This document shows positions 32,805 to 40,322 of a DNA stretch of 40,322 nucleotides, one piece after another. Under the pieces are notes generated by a model. It had not been told where the DNA came from and searched no databases. It was given only the letters and a program-made list of their open reading frames with translations. A program made the position numbers and the translations under genes. Source of the stretch: a bacterium (GTDB lineage Bacteria > Acidobacteriota > Aminicenantia > Aminicenantales > Aminicenantaceae); assembly GCA_018335295.1 (NCBI GenBank), contig JAGXKI010000004.1:1-40322 (forward strand). The letters run 5' to 3'. The stretch's first letter is position 1. Every line of letters starts with the position of its first letter.

Positions 32805-33093
32805 CCTGAACTATTCATAAAAAAGGCCGATACTTTAAATAAAACAAAGAGCATGAATGAGTTTAGAGAATTTCTAAATGCGTACGTAAAGAAAGCAATT
32901 TTCATAGACTCTTTCATTCTATCTTATCTCATAATCGACCTTTTTTACCTTTCAGGCGAGCCGATCTGACCGCATCTGCTTCGTTACAAGAAAAGAAGGG
33001 GTCAGACGCCTTGGGGTCTGACCCCTTCTTTTCACAGCTGCACACCCTGTGCCTCACACCTGCAGCCACCGTGACTCGTGAATAATCCAGGCT
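32803..33093. mobile_element. MITE-like intergenic element with imperfect terminal inverted repeats
   Basis: The left end agcctgaactattcat (32803-32818) and the right end gtgaataatccaggct (33078-33093) are inverted copies matching at 13 of 16 positions. No gene lies between them in about 290 nt, and the centre holds a 17-bp perfect hairpin. The left end resembles the repeat after tolC at 2814. No transposase is present, so if mobile it would be non-autonomous. Confidence 0.45.
32991..33032. terminator. Strong 17-bp hairpin, probable bidirectional terminator
   Basis: aaaagaaggggtcagac (32991-33007) and its exact complement (33016-33032) enclose an 8-nt loop. The A-run on one side and T-run on the other give a terminator shape in both directions. 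It sits between the convergent DUF481 and aspS units. The ggggtcagac core also resembles dispersed palindromic repeats I recall from many environmental genomes, so it may have arrived as a repeat. Confidence 0.7.
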
Positions 33094-33120
33094 AGACAAT
33101 GAGGATGAATGTGGGGGGTG

Positions 33121-34881
33121 CTATTCAGTGGTTTTGATTCCCAGCTCCTGGAGCCTTTTCTTATCCACCGGAGAGGGAGACCCGGTGAGAAGACACAAGG
33201 AACTGGTGGTTTTGGGAAAAGGGATGACCTCCCGAATGGATTTTCCTCCAGCCAAAAGCATCACCAGACGGTCAAACCCCAGGGCGATCCCTCCGTGGGG
33301 AGGAGCCCCAAAAGACAACGCCTTCAACAGAAATCCAAACTTCTTTTCCACTTCCTCAAGGGAAAGCCCCAACAGGCCAAACACTTTCTTCTGTAAATCC
33401 AGGTTGTGAATCCGGATGGACCCTCCTCCTATCTCCATCCCGTTGAGAACCAGGTCATAGGATTTTGCCTTGACCCGCCCGGGGTCTTTATCCAATAAAG
33501 AGATGTGTTCATCAAAAGGAGAGGTAAAGGGATGGTGCATGGAGAGCCACCGATTTTCTTCCTCACTCCACTGGAAAAGCGGAAAATCGGTCACCCATAC
33601 GAATCGAAATCCGGAAGGCCCTTGGGAAATTGAGGATAAAAATTGATTCCTGATTTCTCCCATCACCTTCAAAGCTGTCTTCTCCTTGTCGGCAGAGAGA
33701 AGAGCCAAATCTTCTTTCTCTCCTTGAAATTCTCTCCAAATTTTCTCCAAATCTTCCCTCTTTAATTTGAGAGAGGATTTTAATTCCGGAGTCTCTTTAA
33801 CCCAAATGATTCCTTTCCCCCCTAATTCTCTGGCCTTTTTATCCAGTTTATCCAGCTGGCTGCGGGAAAGATTTCCCTTTCCTTTCACCAGTAGGCCCTT
33901 CAAAGTTCCTCCCTCAGAAAGAACTCTTTGGAAGATTTTAGAATCCACTTGGGTCCCCGTCTCGGTCAAATCACGAATTTCCAGTCCATATCTTAGGTCG
34001 GGCTTGTCCGTCCCGTAGGTCTTCATGGCCTGTTGATAAGTTAAGCGAGGAAAAGGAAGAGAAAGATTCACCCCGATGAGCTTGAACAAGGAAGCCATCA
34101 TTTGCTCCACCAGACTGAGAACATCCTCCTTTTCTATGAAGCTCATCTCTACATCGATTTGAGTGAATTCAGGCTGTCTTTCGGCTCTCAAATCTTCGTC
34201 CCGGAAACAGCGAACAATCTGAAAATAGCGTTCAAAACCGGAAATCATTAAAATCTGTTTGAAAAGCTGAGGAGACTGGGGAAGGGCAAAAAATTTCCCT
34301 TTATACATCCGGCTGGGGACGATGTAGTCCCGAGCTCCTTCTGGAGTGGATTTGGTTAAAAAAGGGGTTTCTATTTCATAAAAACCTTGTTCATTCAAAA
34401 AATTCCGTACACACAAGGCCGCCTGATGGCGTATTTTCATGTTCCGCTGCAGGGCGGGCCGTCTCAGGTCCAGGTATCTGTATTTGAACCGGAGTTCTTC
34501 GGAAGCTTCGGGCGGATCCTTTACGGTAAAGGGAGGACTTTCAGACTGGGCAAAGAGTCTCATTCCTTCAGCCTCCACTTCCACTTCGCCGGTGGGAAGA
34601 TCCCGGTTTTTGGATGATTTGTCCCGTTCTCTCACTTTCCCCTGAATCCCGATCACATCCTCCATCCGGCGTTTTTTGGCTTCCTCCAGAAGGTCCTTTT
34701 TATCAGAGGACATCACCACCTGAACAATTCCTTCACGGTCTCTCAGATCGATAAACACAAGATGGCCCATGTCCCTCTGTTTATGGACCCACCCCAGGAG
34801 CACAACCCGTTCCCCCACGTCCTTCTTTCGGAGTTGACCCCCATAGGCGGACCGCTTCCAGACCGATCCTGTGGATTTCAT
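33121..34881 (-). CDS. aspS: Aspartate--tRNA ligase
   Basis: This 586-aa class IIb synthetase of bacterial type has an N-terminal OB fold (about 1-105; VLLGWVHKQRDMGHLVFIDLRDREG split across strands). The catalytic domain carries motif 2 (FRDEDLRAERQPEFTQID) and a bacterial GAD insertion (about 285-410). Motif 3 is GIALGFDRLVMLL. The region preceding motif 2 includes ETPFLTKSTPEGARDY and PQSPQLFKQILM. An aagg-rich Shine-Dalgarno lies just before the ATG. It is last in the accA-hisS-aspS unit, 25 nt after hisS. Whether it is discriminating or also charges tRNA-Asn was not resolved; no asnS or gatCAB genes are in view. Confidence 0.96.
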   Translation of the reverse strand: MKSTGSVWKRSAYGGQLRKKDVGERVVLLGWVHKQRDMGHLVFIDLRDREGIVQVVMSSDKKDLLEEAKKRRMEDVIGIQGKVRERDKSSKNRDLPTGEVEVEAEGMRLFAQSESPPFTVKDPPEASEELRFKYRYLDLRRPALQRNMKIRHQAALCVRNFLNEQGFYEIETPFLTKSTPEGARDYIVPSRMYKGKFFALPQSPQLFKQILMISGFERYFQIVRCFRDEDLRAERQPEFTQIDVEMSFIEKEDVLSLVEQMMASLFKLIGVNLSLPFPRLTYQQAMKTYGTDKPDLRYGLEIRDLTETGTQVDSKIFQRVLSEGGTLKGLLVKGKGNLSRSQLDKLDKKARELGGKGIIWVKETPELKSSLKLKREDLEKIWREFQGEKEDLALLSADKEKTALKVMGEIRNQFLSSISQGPSGFRFVWVTDFPLFQWSEEENRWLSMHHPFTSPFDEHISLLDKDPGRVKAKSYDLVLNGMEIGGGSIRIHNLDLQKKVFGLLGLSLEEVEKKFGFLLKALSFGAPPHGGIALGFDRLVMLLAGGKSIREVIPFPKTTSSLCLLTGSPSPVDKKRLQELGIKTTE

Positions 34882-34906
34882 TGTTTCCTTCCTTTGAGAG
34901 AAACCA

Positions 34907-36163
34907 TCAACGGCCCTTTACAGCTTCCCGGATTCCTTCTCTGCCTACCTTTTCCTGCACTCCGCTTTCCATGTTTTTTAAAGAATATTCTCCGCTCTTC
35001 ACTTCCTCCTCGCCTATGATCAATGTCCAGGTGGCTTCCAATTTATTGGCCCGACTCATCTGATTTTTAAGGCTCTTATCCTTGTATTCGATCAAACAAG
35101 GCACCCCCTCTCGGCGCAATTCTCTCACTAGCTCCATCCCTTCCTTCTTGGCTTCTTCTCCCAGATACACAATGTAGAGAAATTGGTCTTTTTCCGCTCG
35201 ATAGGGCATAACACTGAGAAGTCGTTCCATTCCCATGGCAAACCCGATCCCGCAGATATCCGGGCCGCCAAATTCAGTCATCATATCATCATAGCGTCCT
35301 CCCCCTAGAACCGCATCCTGACTGCCCAGCCGAGAGGAAACAATCTCAAACGTTGTTTTCGTGTAATAGTCCAGTCCTCGGACCAACCGGGGCTCGACCC
35401 GAAAAGGAATTTGGTAGGAGTCAAGGTAAGAACAAAATTTTTCAAAGTGCTCCTTGCATTCGGAACAAAGGAAATCAATAATCTTGGGAAATTCCTGGGA
35501 AACCTCTCTACAGGTTTCCTTCTTACAGTCAAAAATCCTCAAGGGATTGGTTTCAATTTTTCTCTGGCAGTCTTCACACAAAAGTTCCTTTTGGGCCTGG
35601 GCCTTGCTTTTTAATTCTTGATGGTAGGAGGGTCGACATTTTTTGCACCCCACCGAATTCACCAACACTTCAATATCCGAAACCCCCAGTTTGTGAAGAA
35701 GGATATCCGCCATCTCCACGATTTCAGCATCGATAGCCGAGTCCTTCTCGTTAAAAACTTCGATATTGACCTGATGGAACTGACGGTAACGCCCTTTTTG
35801 AGGCTTGTCATAGCGAAACATGGGTCCTATAAAATAAAACCTTAAAGGTTCCGGCTGGAGGTAAAGTCGGTGCTCGATGATGGCTCGGACCACTGAAGGA
35901 GTGTATTCAGGTCTGAGGGTTAAAGACCTCCCCCCTTTATCCACAAAAGTATACATTTCTTTGGTTACGATGTCTGATGTGGGTCCTGTGCCCTTTTGAA
36001 AAAGCTCGGTGGGTTCAAAGACAGGAGTCCTTATTTCTTTGTATCCGTAAAGTTCAAACAGCCCTTTAGCTTCGGTTTCAGCTTTCTGCCACTTTTTCAC
36101 GTAGGGAGGCAGAATATCTTGGGTCCCCTTGATCGCGGGAGGGGTCTTCCTTTCACCCTTCAT
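34907..36163 (-). CDS. hisS: Histidine--tRNA ligase
   Basis: This 418-aa class IIa synthetase starts AIKGTQDILPPYVKKW. Motif 2 is FIGPMFRYDKPQKGRYRQFH, and the HisA box is VRGLDYYTKTTFE with GGGRYDDM. The anticodon-binding domain ends the protein. The insertion domain carries four CxxC-like pairs (CKKC, CEDC, CKKETC, CSEC) between residues of about 170 and 240, a likely zinc site found in many bacterial HisRS. The start overlaps the accA stop by four bases (ATGA). Confidence 0.96.
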   Translation of the reverse strand: MKGERKTPPAIKGTQDILPPYVKKWQKAETEAKGLFELYGYKEIRTPVFEPTELFQKGTGPTSDIVTKEMYTFVDKGGRSLTLRPEYTPSVVRAIIEHRLYLQPEPLRFYFIGPMFRYDKPQKGRYRQFHQVNIEVFNEKDSAIDAEIVEMADILLHKLGVSDIEVLVNSVGCKKCRPSYHQELKSKAQAQKELLCEDCQRKIETNPLRIFDCKKETCREVSQEFPKIIDFLCSECKEHFEKFCSYLDSYQIPFRVEPRLVRGLDYYTKTTFEIVSSRLGSQDAVLGGGRYDDMMTEFGGPDICGIGFAMGMERLLSVMPYRAEKDQFLYIVYLGEEAKKEGMELVRELRREGVPCLIEYKDKSLKNQMSRANKLEATWTLIIGEEEVKSGEYSLKNMESGVQEKVGREGIREAVKGR

Positions 36164-37116
36164 TTTTCCGTGAACACTCCTATTTTCCGGAACTTTTGAT
36201 ACCTTTTCTCCAACCTCTTCTCCGGGCTTAAAGATTCCAGGTTTTGCAAGGTTTGATTCAGCACCTTTTCTGTATTGGCAAAGGTTTGTTCATAATCCAC
36301 ATGAGCCCCTCCTGGAGGCTCAGGAATGATCTCATCAATGATACCCAAATCCAATAAATCCTTGGCCAAAAATTTAAGATTCTCAGCCGCTTCACTCACA
36401 GCTCCCTGATCCTTCCACAAGATGGCCGCACACCCTTCGGGTGAGATCACCGAATAAAACGAATTCTCCAGCATCAGAATTGCATCACCTACACCAATTC
36501 CCAGGGCTCCTCCGCTTCCTCCTTCTCCGATGACTACATTCACCACAGGAACCTTTATCCGGGATATTTCTTTAATATTGTAAGCGATGGCTTCAGCCTG
36601 TCCTTTTTCTTCAGCCCGGATTCCAGGATAAGCTCCGGGAGTATCAATAAAGGTAACCAAAGGAACCCCGAATTTCTCTGCCAGTTTCATCACCCTGAGC
36701 GCTTTGCGGTATCCTTCGGGATTGGGCTGAGCGAAATTCCTGTTGAGCCGCTCTCTGGTACGCCTTCCTTTCTGATGTCCCACTAAAGCAATGCTCTTCT
36801 TTCTGTAGAAAGCAAACCCCGCCACAATAGCGGCATCATCCGCCGAACGCCGGTCCCCGTGAAGCTCTATAAAATCGTGGAAAAGAAAACTGATGTAGTC
36901 CAACGTATAGGGTCTCTGGGGATGACGGGCCATCTGGACGATATGATAGGGATTCAGATAGGGACGAATTTTTTTCCACTCCTGAGTAATCTTTTCTTTA
37001 AGCTGGGAAACCTTCGTTTGATCTTCAGGATCGTCACTGAAACGGAGAGCTTCGATCTCCTCTTTGGCCTGGATGATGTTTTTTTCCAGTTCATGAAAAC
37101 TTTTTTCTTCACTCAT
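36160..37116 (-). CDS. accA: Acetyl-CoA carboxylase carboxyltransferase subunit alpha
   Basis: This 318-aa protein transfers CO2 from carboxybiotin to acetyl-CoA together with AccD, the first step of fatty-acid synthesis. It shows the AccA pattern: N-terminal helices ELEKNIIQAKEEIEALR, the core ALVGHQKGR, FGVPLVTFIDTPGAYPG, GEGGSGGALGIGVGD and YSVISPEGCAAILWKD. accD is not in the window. It leads the operon with hisS and aspS. A good promoter lies about 36 nt upstream; the leader of about 30 nt lacks a strong Shine-Dalgarno. Confidence 0.96.
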   Translation of the reverse strand: MSEEKSFHELEKNIIQAKEEIEALRFSDDPEDQTKVSQLKEKITQEWKKIRPYLNPYHIVQMARHPQRPYTLDYISFLFHDFIELHGDRRSADDAAIVAGFAFYRKKSIALVGHQKGRRTRERLNRNFAQPNPEGYRKALRVMKLAEKFGVPLVTFIDTPGAYPGIRAEEKGQAEAIAYNIKEISRIKVPVVNVVIGEGGSGGALGIGVGDAILMLENSFYSVISPEGCAAILWKDQGAVSEAAENLKFLAKDLLDLGIIDEIIPEPPGGAHVDYEQTFANTEKVLNQTLQNLESLSPEKRLEKRYQKFRKIGVFTEK

Positions 37117-37151
37117 TGGTTTATTTAACTCACTTTTGTGTACCCGTTTAT

Positions 37152-37179
37152 TCTATAGAGTTGATTTAATCCATGTCAA
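37152..37179 (-). promoter_or_regulatory. Promoter of accA-hisS-aspS
   Basis: On the minus strand a perfect TTGACA (37174-37179), a 16-bp spacer and TATAGA (37152-37157). The 7-bp arms agagttg (37157-37163) and caactct (37182-37188) bracket the -35, a possible operator. Confidence 0.7.
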
Positions 37180-37270
37180 GGCAACTCTTCCTTTTCGATG
37201 AAAAACGGCCAAACAGAGCGACCCGTTGAAAGAAGGAGGAAAATTCTCTTGCCACCTTCTTCCTTAAGCC

Positions 37271-37301
37271 TGATTCATTCTTAAAGAAAAGGAATGAATC
37301 A
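37271..37301 (-). terminator. 10-bp hairpin overlapping a stop codon, possible terminator
   Basis: tgattcattc (37271-37280) and gaatgaatca (37292-37301) pair perfectly around an 11-nt loop. The minus-strand stop TGA at 37299-37301 is part of the stem. No T-run follows on the minus strand, so it may protect the 3' end rather than terminate. Confidence 0.5.
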
Positions 37302-37967
37302 CCGGGCCGGGCCTCCCAGGTTGGAGCGGGTGACTTTTAAATACTGAGAAGGAATGTGGATGGATTTTAGTGAACCTCGGGAGTTTGTTCTCAGGCGAAT
37401 TTCCGTATGATTCATCAGGACTTTTAGAGAACAGGGATTATCTTCGATGGGCTTGATGGTTATCTGAGTTTCTGTCTGGGGAATGATATAGGCCGAAGCT
37501 CTCCTTTCCTTTTGAAGGTGACAGTCGTACTTTTTGGCCAAGATCATGTAGGGTGAAAATAAAGGGTTGGGGAGGAGGAATGCATTCCTCTTGATTTGAG
37601 TGGTCTCCCGCTGTTTTTGACCCTGAACCTCAATTTTATTTTCCACGTACCCGTCCGTGATGGTGCTTTCGATTTCCTTCTCCACTCCGCTGATGGAGCC
37701 TTTGAAATAATACCCTGTGGGGATAAAACTTTTATTCACTTGTATGGAAAGCTCTTCGATCTCCACATCTACGGGCTTGGTGAGTTGTCCTTCCACTCTC
37801 AAGGTGTATCCTTTTTCATGGGTCTCCCATACATAACGCTCATATCCCACCTCTTCTTCTCTGTAGTAAATAGAAAAGGTTCCCTCCTGTGGGGGGGGAG
37901 CCGAATAAAGGAAAAAAAACATCACCAACAGGAAAATCAACATCCAAAACCATAATTTATTCAGCAT
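37299..37967 (-). CDS. Hypothetical membrane-anchored or secreted protein
   Basis: I do not recognise this 222-aa protein with confidence. It has a very hydrophobic N-terminal segment (MLNKLWFWMLIFLLVMFFFL) that could be an anchor or uncleaved signal. A beta-rich region of about 190 residues follows, with a DUF3108-like flavour (GTFSIYYREEEVGYERY, then GYYFKGSISGVEKEIE). Two cysteines (in KYDCHL and NPCSL) could pair in the periplasm. The frame opens at 38006, but the ATG at 37967 gives a proper N terminus and follows aagga and gagg. It trails gltX and rlmB by 81 nt and may be their last operon member. The palindrome at 38022-38035 lies in the gap. Confidence 0.75.
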   Translation of the reverse strand: MLNKLWFWMLIFLLVMFFFLYSAPPPQEGTFSIYYREEEVGYERYVWETHEKGYTLRVEGQLTKPVDVEIEELSIQVNKSFIPTGYYFKGSISGVEKEIESTITDGYVENKIEVQGQKQRETTQIKRNAFLLPNPLFSPYMILAKKYDCHLQKERRASAYIIPQTETQITIKPIEDNPCSLKVLMNHTEIRLRTNSRGSLKSIHIPSQYLKVTRSNLGGPAR

Positions 37968-38021
37968 AACCTCATCCTTTCTCCTCCCCGCTGCCGGAGG
38001 AAACATTTTTATTCCTATACA

Positions 38022-38035
38022 AAAATACGTATTTT
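38022..38035. repeat. Perfect 14-bp palindrome in rlmB-hypothetical gap
   Basis: aaaatacgtatttt is fully self-complementary and lies between the rlmB stop and the hypothetical gene start. It may be a regulator site or a weak mRNA stem. Confidence 0.6.
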
Positions 38036-38048
38036 CGGGTTGAGTTAT

Positions 38049-38774
38049 TCATTTCTTTCCTGATTTTCTTTGCCGGACCACTTCATAAATAAAAATAGAG
38101 GCCGCCGCCCCCACATTCAACGAAGCAACTTGTCCCAGCATGGGGATGGAGAGAAGTTTATCACATTTTTTCTGAACCCCAGGACGCAGCCCTTTCTCTT
38201 CCGAACCCATCACCAGCCCCACAGGGAGTGTATAGTCAAATTCATACCAAAATTCGGAAGCTTTTCCTTCACTCCCGACCAACCATAAGCCTCGATCTCT
38301 CAAATCATCCATACACCTGGCTAAATTTTTAACCCGGCTCATCTTCATGTGTTCTTTAGCTCCGGCCGATACCGTCCAAACTGCTTCGGTCAAACCTGCA
38401 GAACGTCTTTCTGGAAGAATGAGTCCATCCACTCCCGCCCCTTCTGCTGTTCGGATTATCGCTCCTAAATTTTGAGGATCCATGACTTCATCCAGGAGAA
38501 CCAGAAATGGAGTGGAAGAGGCAGAGAGAATGGATTCGAGGGAAACATATCCCTTATCGGCAACATGTCCCACCACGCCCTGGTGATAAGGATGCATCCG
38601 GTCGAGTTTGGCTTTGTCTGCAAAACGGAGAGGAATATTCAACTCTTCGGCTCGTTCCCTCATTTCCCTGACCCTTATCTTTGAGGTCCCTTTCTGAATG
38701 AATATCTTTTGCACTCGGAAAGGAGAAGCCCGGAGGATCTCCAGGAGAGGATTGATCCGCACGATTTTAATCAT
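38049..38774 (-). CDS. rlmB: 23S rRNA (guanosine-2'-O)-methyltransferase, SpoU/TrmH family
   Basis: This 241-aa protein has an N-terminal L30e-like substrate-binding domain (about 1-75) and a C-terminal SPOUT knot. The three family motifs are visible: DPQNLGAIIRTAEGAGV (motif 1), LVMGSEEKGLRP (motif 2) and LSIPMLGQVASLNVGAAASI (motif 3). By family it would methylate G2251 of 23S rRNA, although SpoU substrates are hard to tell apart by sequence. The start lies 8 nt inside the gltX end, so it is coupled to gltX. Confidence 0.9.
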   Translation of the reverse strand: MIKIVRINPLLEILRASPFRVQKIFIQKGTSKIRVREMRERAEELNIPLRFADKAKLDRMHPYHQGVVGHVADKGYVSLESILSASSTPFLVLLDEVMDPQNLGAIIRTAEGAGVDGLILPERRSAGLTEAVWTVSAGAKEHMKMSRVKNLARCMDDLRDRGLWLVGSEGKASEFWYEFDYTLPVGLVMGSEEKGLRPGVQKKCDKLLSIPMLGQVASLNVGAAASIFIYEVVRQRKSGKK

Positions 38775-40278
38775 TTTGGGAAGACAGAGATTCCAGATGC
38801 TGGAGCATTTCAGCCACCCTTTGATAACAGCTCTTGACAGGCTTTTTAAAATTCATCCGGGAAGCCTCTTCCACAAGAGGAATGAACTGATCCAACTCCA
38901 ATCCGGAAGCTCTGGAGGTCAAGGCCACCCGCAGGGGATGATAAAGATGCTTCCCTTTGCACCCGGTTTCCTTTTTGATCTCTTGGGTCATTCCCACAAA
39001 GCTCTGATAATCAAAGGTTGAAGATTGAGAAATTTTTTCCCAGAAGCTACGAATCACTTTCCGGGCGCTTTCCGAGTGAACAATTTCTCTGGCTTCCGGA
39101 GACATCCGGGAGGGGTCAAAATCAAAGAAAATAGAAAATTGAGGGGGGAGTTCAGAAAAGCTGTTCACCCCCTCTAACTGCGTTTCCACGGCCCTCTCCA
39201 GCCAACTCCAATGGGCTTCGCTCATCGGAGAGGGAAAATATCCCGTTTCTTTCAGGTACGCATAGGCCTTTTGGGCTTTTTCTGAAGAGGAAAGTTTTTT
39301 CATATGCTCTCGGTTGATCCAGTAGAGTTTATCGTAGTCAAAAATGGCTGCCGAACGGCTGACTCTTTCAAGGTTGAATAGCTTTATGAGTCCCTCTTTA
39401 TTTAAAACTTCTTTTCCCTCAGGAGGGGCCCATCCTAAAAGAGCCAGGTAATTGAACAGGCTGGAGGAGAGGATTCCCTTCTTCTGGAACTGCTCCACCG
39501 AAGTCGCTCCATGCCGTTTGCTCAACCGGGTGTTGTCTTTGCCCATGACCATAGACAGATGAGCAAATCGAGGTGGAACCCAGGAAAGAGCCTTATAAAC
39601 CAAAATCTGTCTGGCGGTGTTGGAGATGTGATCTTCTCCGCGAATCACATGGGAAATCTCCATCAACCCATCATCGATGACCACGGCATAGTTGTAGGCG
39701 GGAAGCCCGTTGGACCGGACCAGGATGGGATCTCCGATATATCTTAAATCGAAATCCAGGGATCCTCGAATGATATCCTGAAAACTCACATTCCCCCGAT
39801 CTGAAGTCCGCAACCTTACTCCGGCCTTCTCTCCCACTTCCAATCTTTTCCTTGCTTCTTCCAGAGGGATAGACCGGCACCGCCCACTGTAGAGAGGCAT
39901 TTTTCCCTGAGCCAAGGCCTTTTTCCTCTCTTCTTCAAGTTTTTGAGGGGAACAGAAACAGTAGTAAGCCTTTCCTTCTTCCAGTAACTTCTGAGTGTGG
40001 GATTTGTAGTGAGGCAAGCGTTGGGATTGGCGGTAGGGGCCCTTTTTTCCTCCAATTTCTGGTCCTTCATCCCACTCCAAACCCAGCCATTTCAGGCTAC
40101 TCTTCAGTTTTTTCTCATATTCTTCCCCAGACCGCTCTACATCGGTATCTTCAACTCTCAGAACAAACCGACCTCCCTTCTGCCGGGCAAACAGCCAGTT
40201 GAATAGGGCTGTACGGGCATTGCCCACATGAAGATATCCTGTAGGGCTGGGAGCAAACCGAACTCTGACTTTTTCCAT
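38767..40278 (-). CDS. gltX: Glutamate--tRNA ligase
   Basis: This 503-aa class I synthetase has the HIGH-type motif in RFAPSPTGYLHVGNARTALF and the KMSKS-type motif in DNTRLSKRHG. A cysteine-rich patch (YYCFCSPQKL and RCRSI) matches the zinc-binding region of many GluRS. The C-terminal anticodon-binding helices make full length. The gene has a promoter only 8 nt from the ATG and no Shine-Dalgarno, predicting a leaderless message. It is followed by rlmB, with an 8-nt overlap. Confidence 0.96.
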   Translation of the reverse strand: MEKVRVRFAPSPTGYLHVGNARTALFNWLFARQKGGRFVLRVEDTDVERSGEEYEKKLKSSLKWLGLEWDEGPEIGGKKGPYRQSQRLPHYKSHTQKLLEEGKAYYCFCSPQKLEEERKKALAQGKMPLYSGRCRSIPLEEARKRLEVGEKAGVRLRTSDRGNVSFQDIIRGSLDFDLRYIGDPILVRSNGLPAYNYAVVIDDGLMEISHVIRGEDHISNTARQILVYKALSWVPPRFAHLSMVMGKDNTRLSKRHGATSVEQFQKKGILSSSLFNYLALLGWAPPEGKEVLNKEGLIKLFNLERVSRSAAIFDYDKLYWINREHMKKLSSSEKAQKAYAYLKETGYFPSPMSEAHWSWLERAVETQLEGVNSFSELPPQFSIFFDFDPSRMSPEAREIVHSESARKVIRSFWEKISQSSTFDYQSFVGMTQEIKKETGCKGKHLYHPLRVALTSRASGLELDQFIPLVEEASRMNFKKPVKSCYQRVAEMLQHLESLSSQND

Positions 40279-40286
40279 GGGAGTTC

Positions 40287-40315
40287 ATATTAATATTCGG
40301 GGAGCCCCCAGTCAA
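40287..40315 (-). promoter_or_regulatory. Promoter of gltX, predicted leaderless
   Basis: On the minus strand TTGACT (40310-40315), a 17-bp spacer and TAATAT (40287-40292), then 8 nt (gaactccc) to the gltX ATG. The -35 hexamer and both spacings equal those of the carD promoter. Confidence 0.7.
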
Positions 40316-40322
40316 GAGGTCG

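Noticed and set aside
35937-35945. Perfect DnaA-box sequence ttatccaca
   Set aside because: It lies alone inside hisS coding sequence with no cluster of boxes, so it is most likely chance and not an origin.

Overview
The window looks like chromosomal DNA from a diderm (Gram-negative-type) bacterium. It encodes the full route from arabinose-5-P to CMP-Kdo, two TolC-type outer-membrane channels, an outer-membrane beta-barrel protein with a CBM9-like domain, and a large-periplasmic-domain YidC. A CarD-family regulator, a divergent Hfq-like protein and the barrel protein together suggest an uncultivated Acidobacteriota/Aminicenantes-like lineage. That placement is my inference and was not tested by any search.

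Layout: (1) 1-11000 is envelope export: the end of a MacB-type ABC permease, a TolC, an isolated CBM9/DUF5916 barrel protein, and a three-gene HME-RND metal efflux operon (cusCBA-like). (2) 11000-14250 holds a small SGNH-hydrolase lipoprotein gene flanked by two copies of a 65-nt direct repeat, then hfq-like, pdxA and xth. (3) On the minus strand lie carD, an unlisted 52-aa small ORF and smpB, tightly packed. carD is divergent from rpmH. (4) From 15.7 to 28.7 kb runs a long, mostly overlapping plus-strand array: rpmH-rnpA-yidD-yidC-jag-mnmE-mnmG-parA-parB-bactofilin-kdsB-pyrG-kdsA-kdsD-kdsC. This is the classic origin-proximal gene set, but dnaA is absent next to rpmH. A perfect parS palindrome lies in the last codons of mnmG. 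(5) 28.7-32.8 kb encodes a phosphohexomutase, uppP, a mannose-1-P guanylyltransferase and a DUF481 outer-membrane protein. (6) A roughly 290-nt gene-free, inverted-repeat-bounded segment with a strong hairpin separates this from the minus-strand operons accA-hisS-aspS and gltX-rlmB-hypothetical.

The central array joins chromosome segregation (ParABS), a bactofilin scaffold, Kdo activation and CTP synthesis. CTP is the substrate of KdsB and, from work on the family, the ligand that loads ParB onto parS. Sigma70-like promoters are readable at several unit boundaries. Two of them (carD and gltX) place the -10 hexamer only 8 nt from the ATG with no Shine-Dalgarno, which predicts leaderless transcripts.

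I did not find a clearly new multi-gene defence or mobile system. The most novel signals are the repeat-plus-promoter units around the SGNH gene, the hidden small ORF coupled to smpB, the leaderless promoters and the MITE-like intergenic element. No tRNA, rRNA, CRISPR array or transposase gene was seen.
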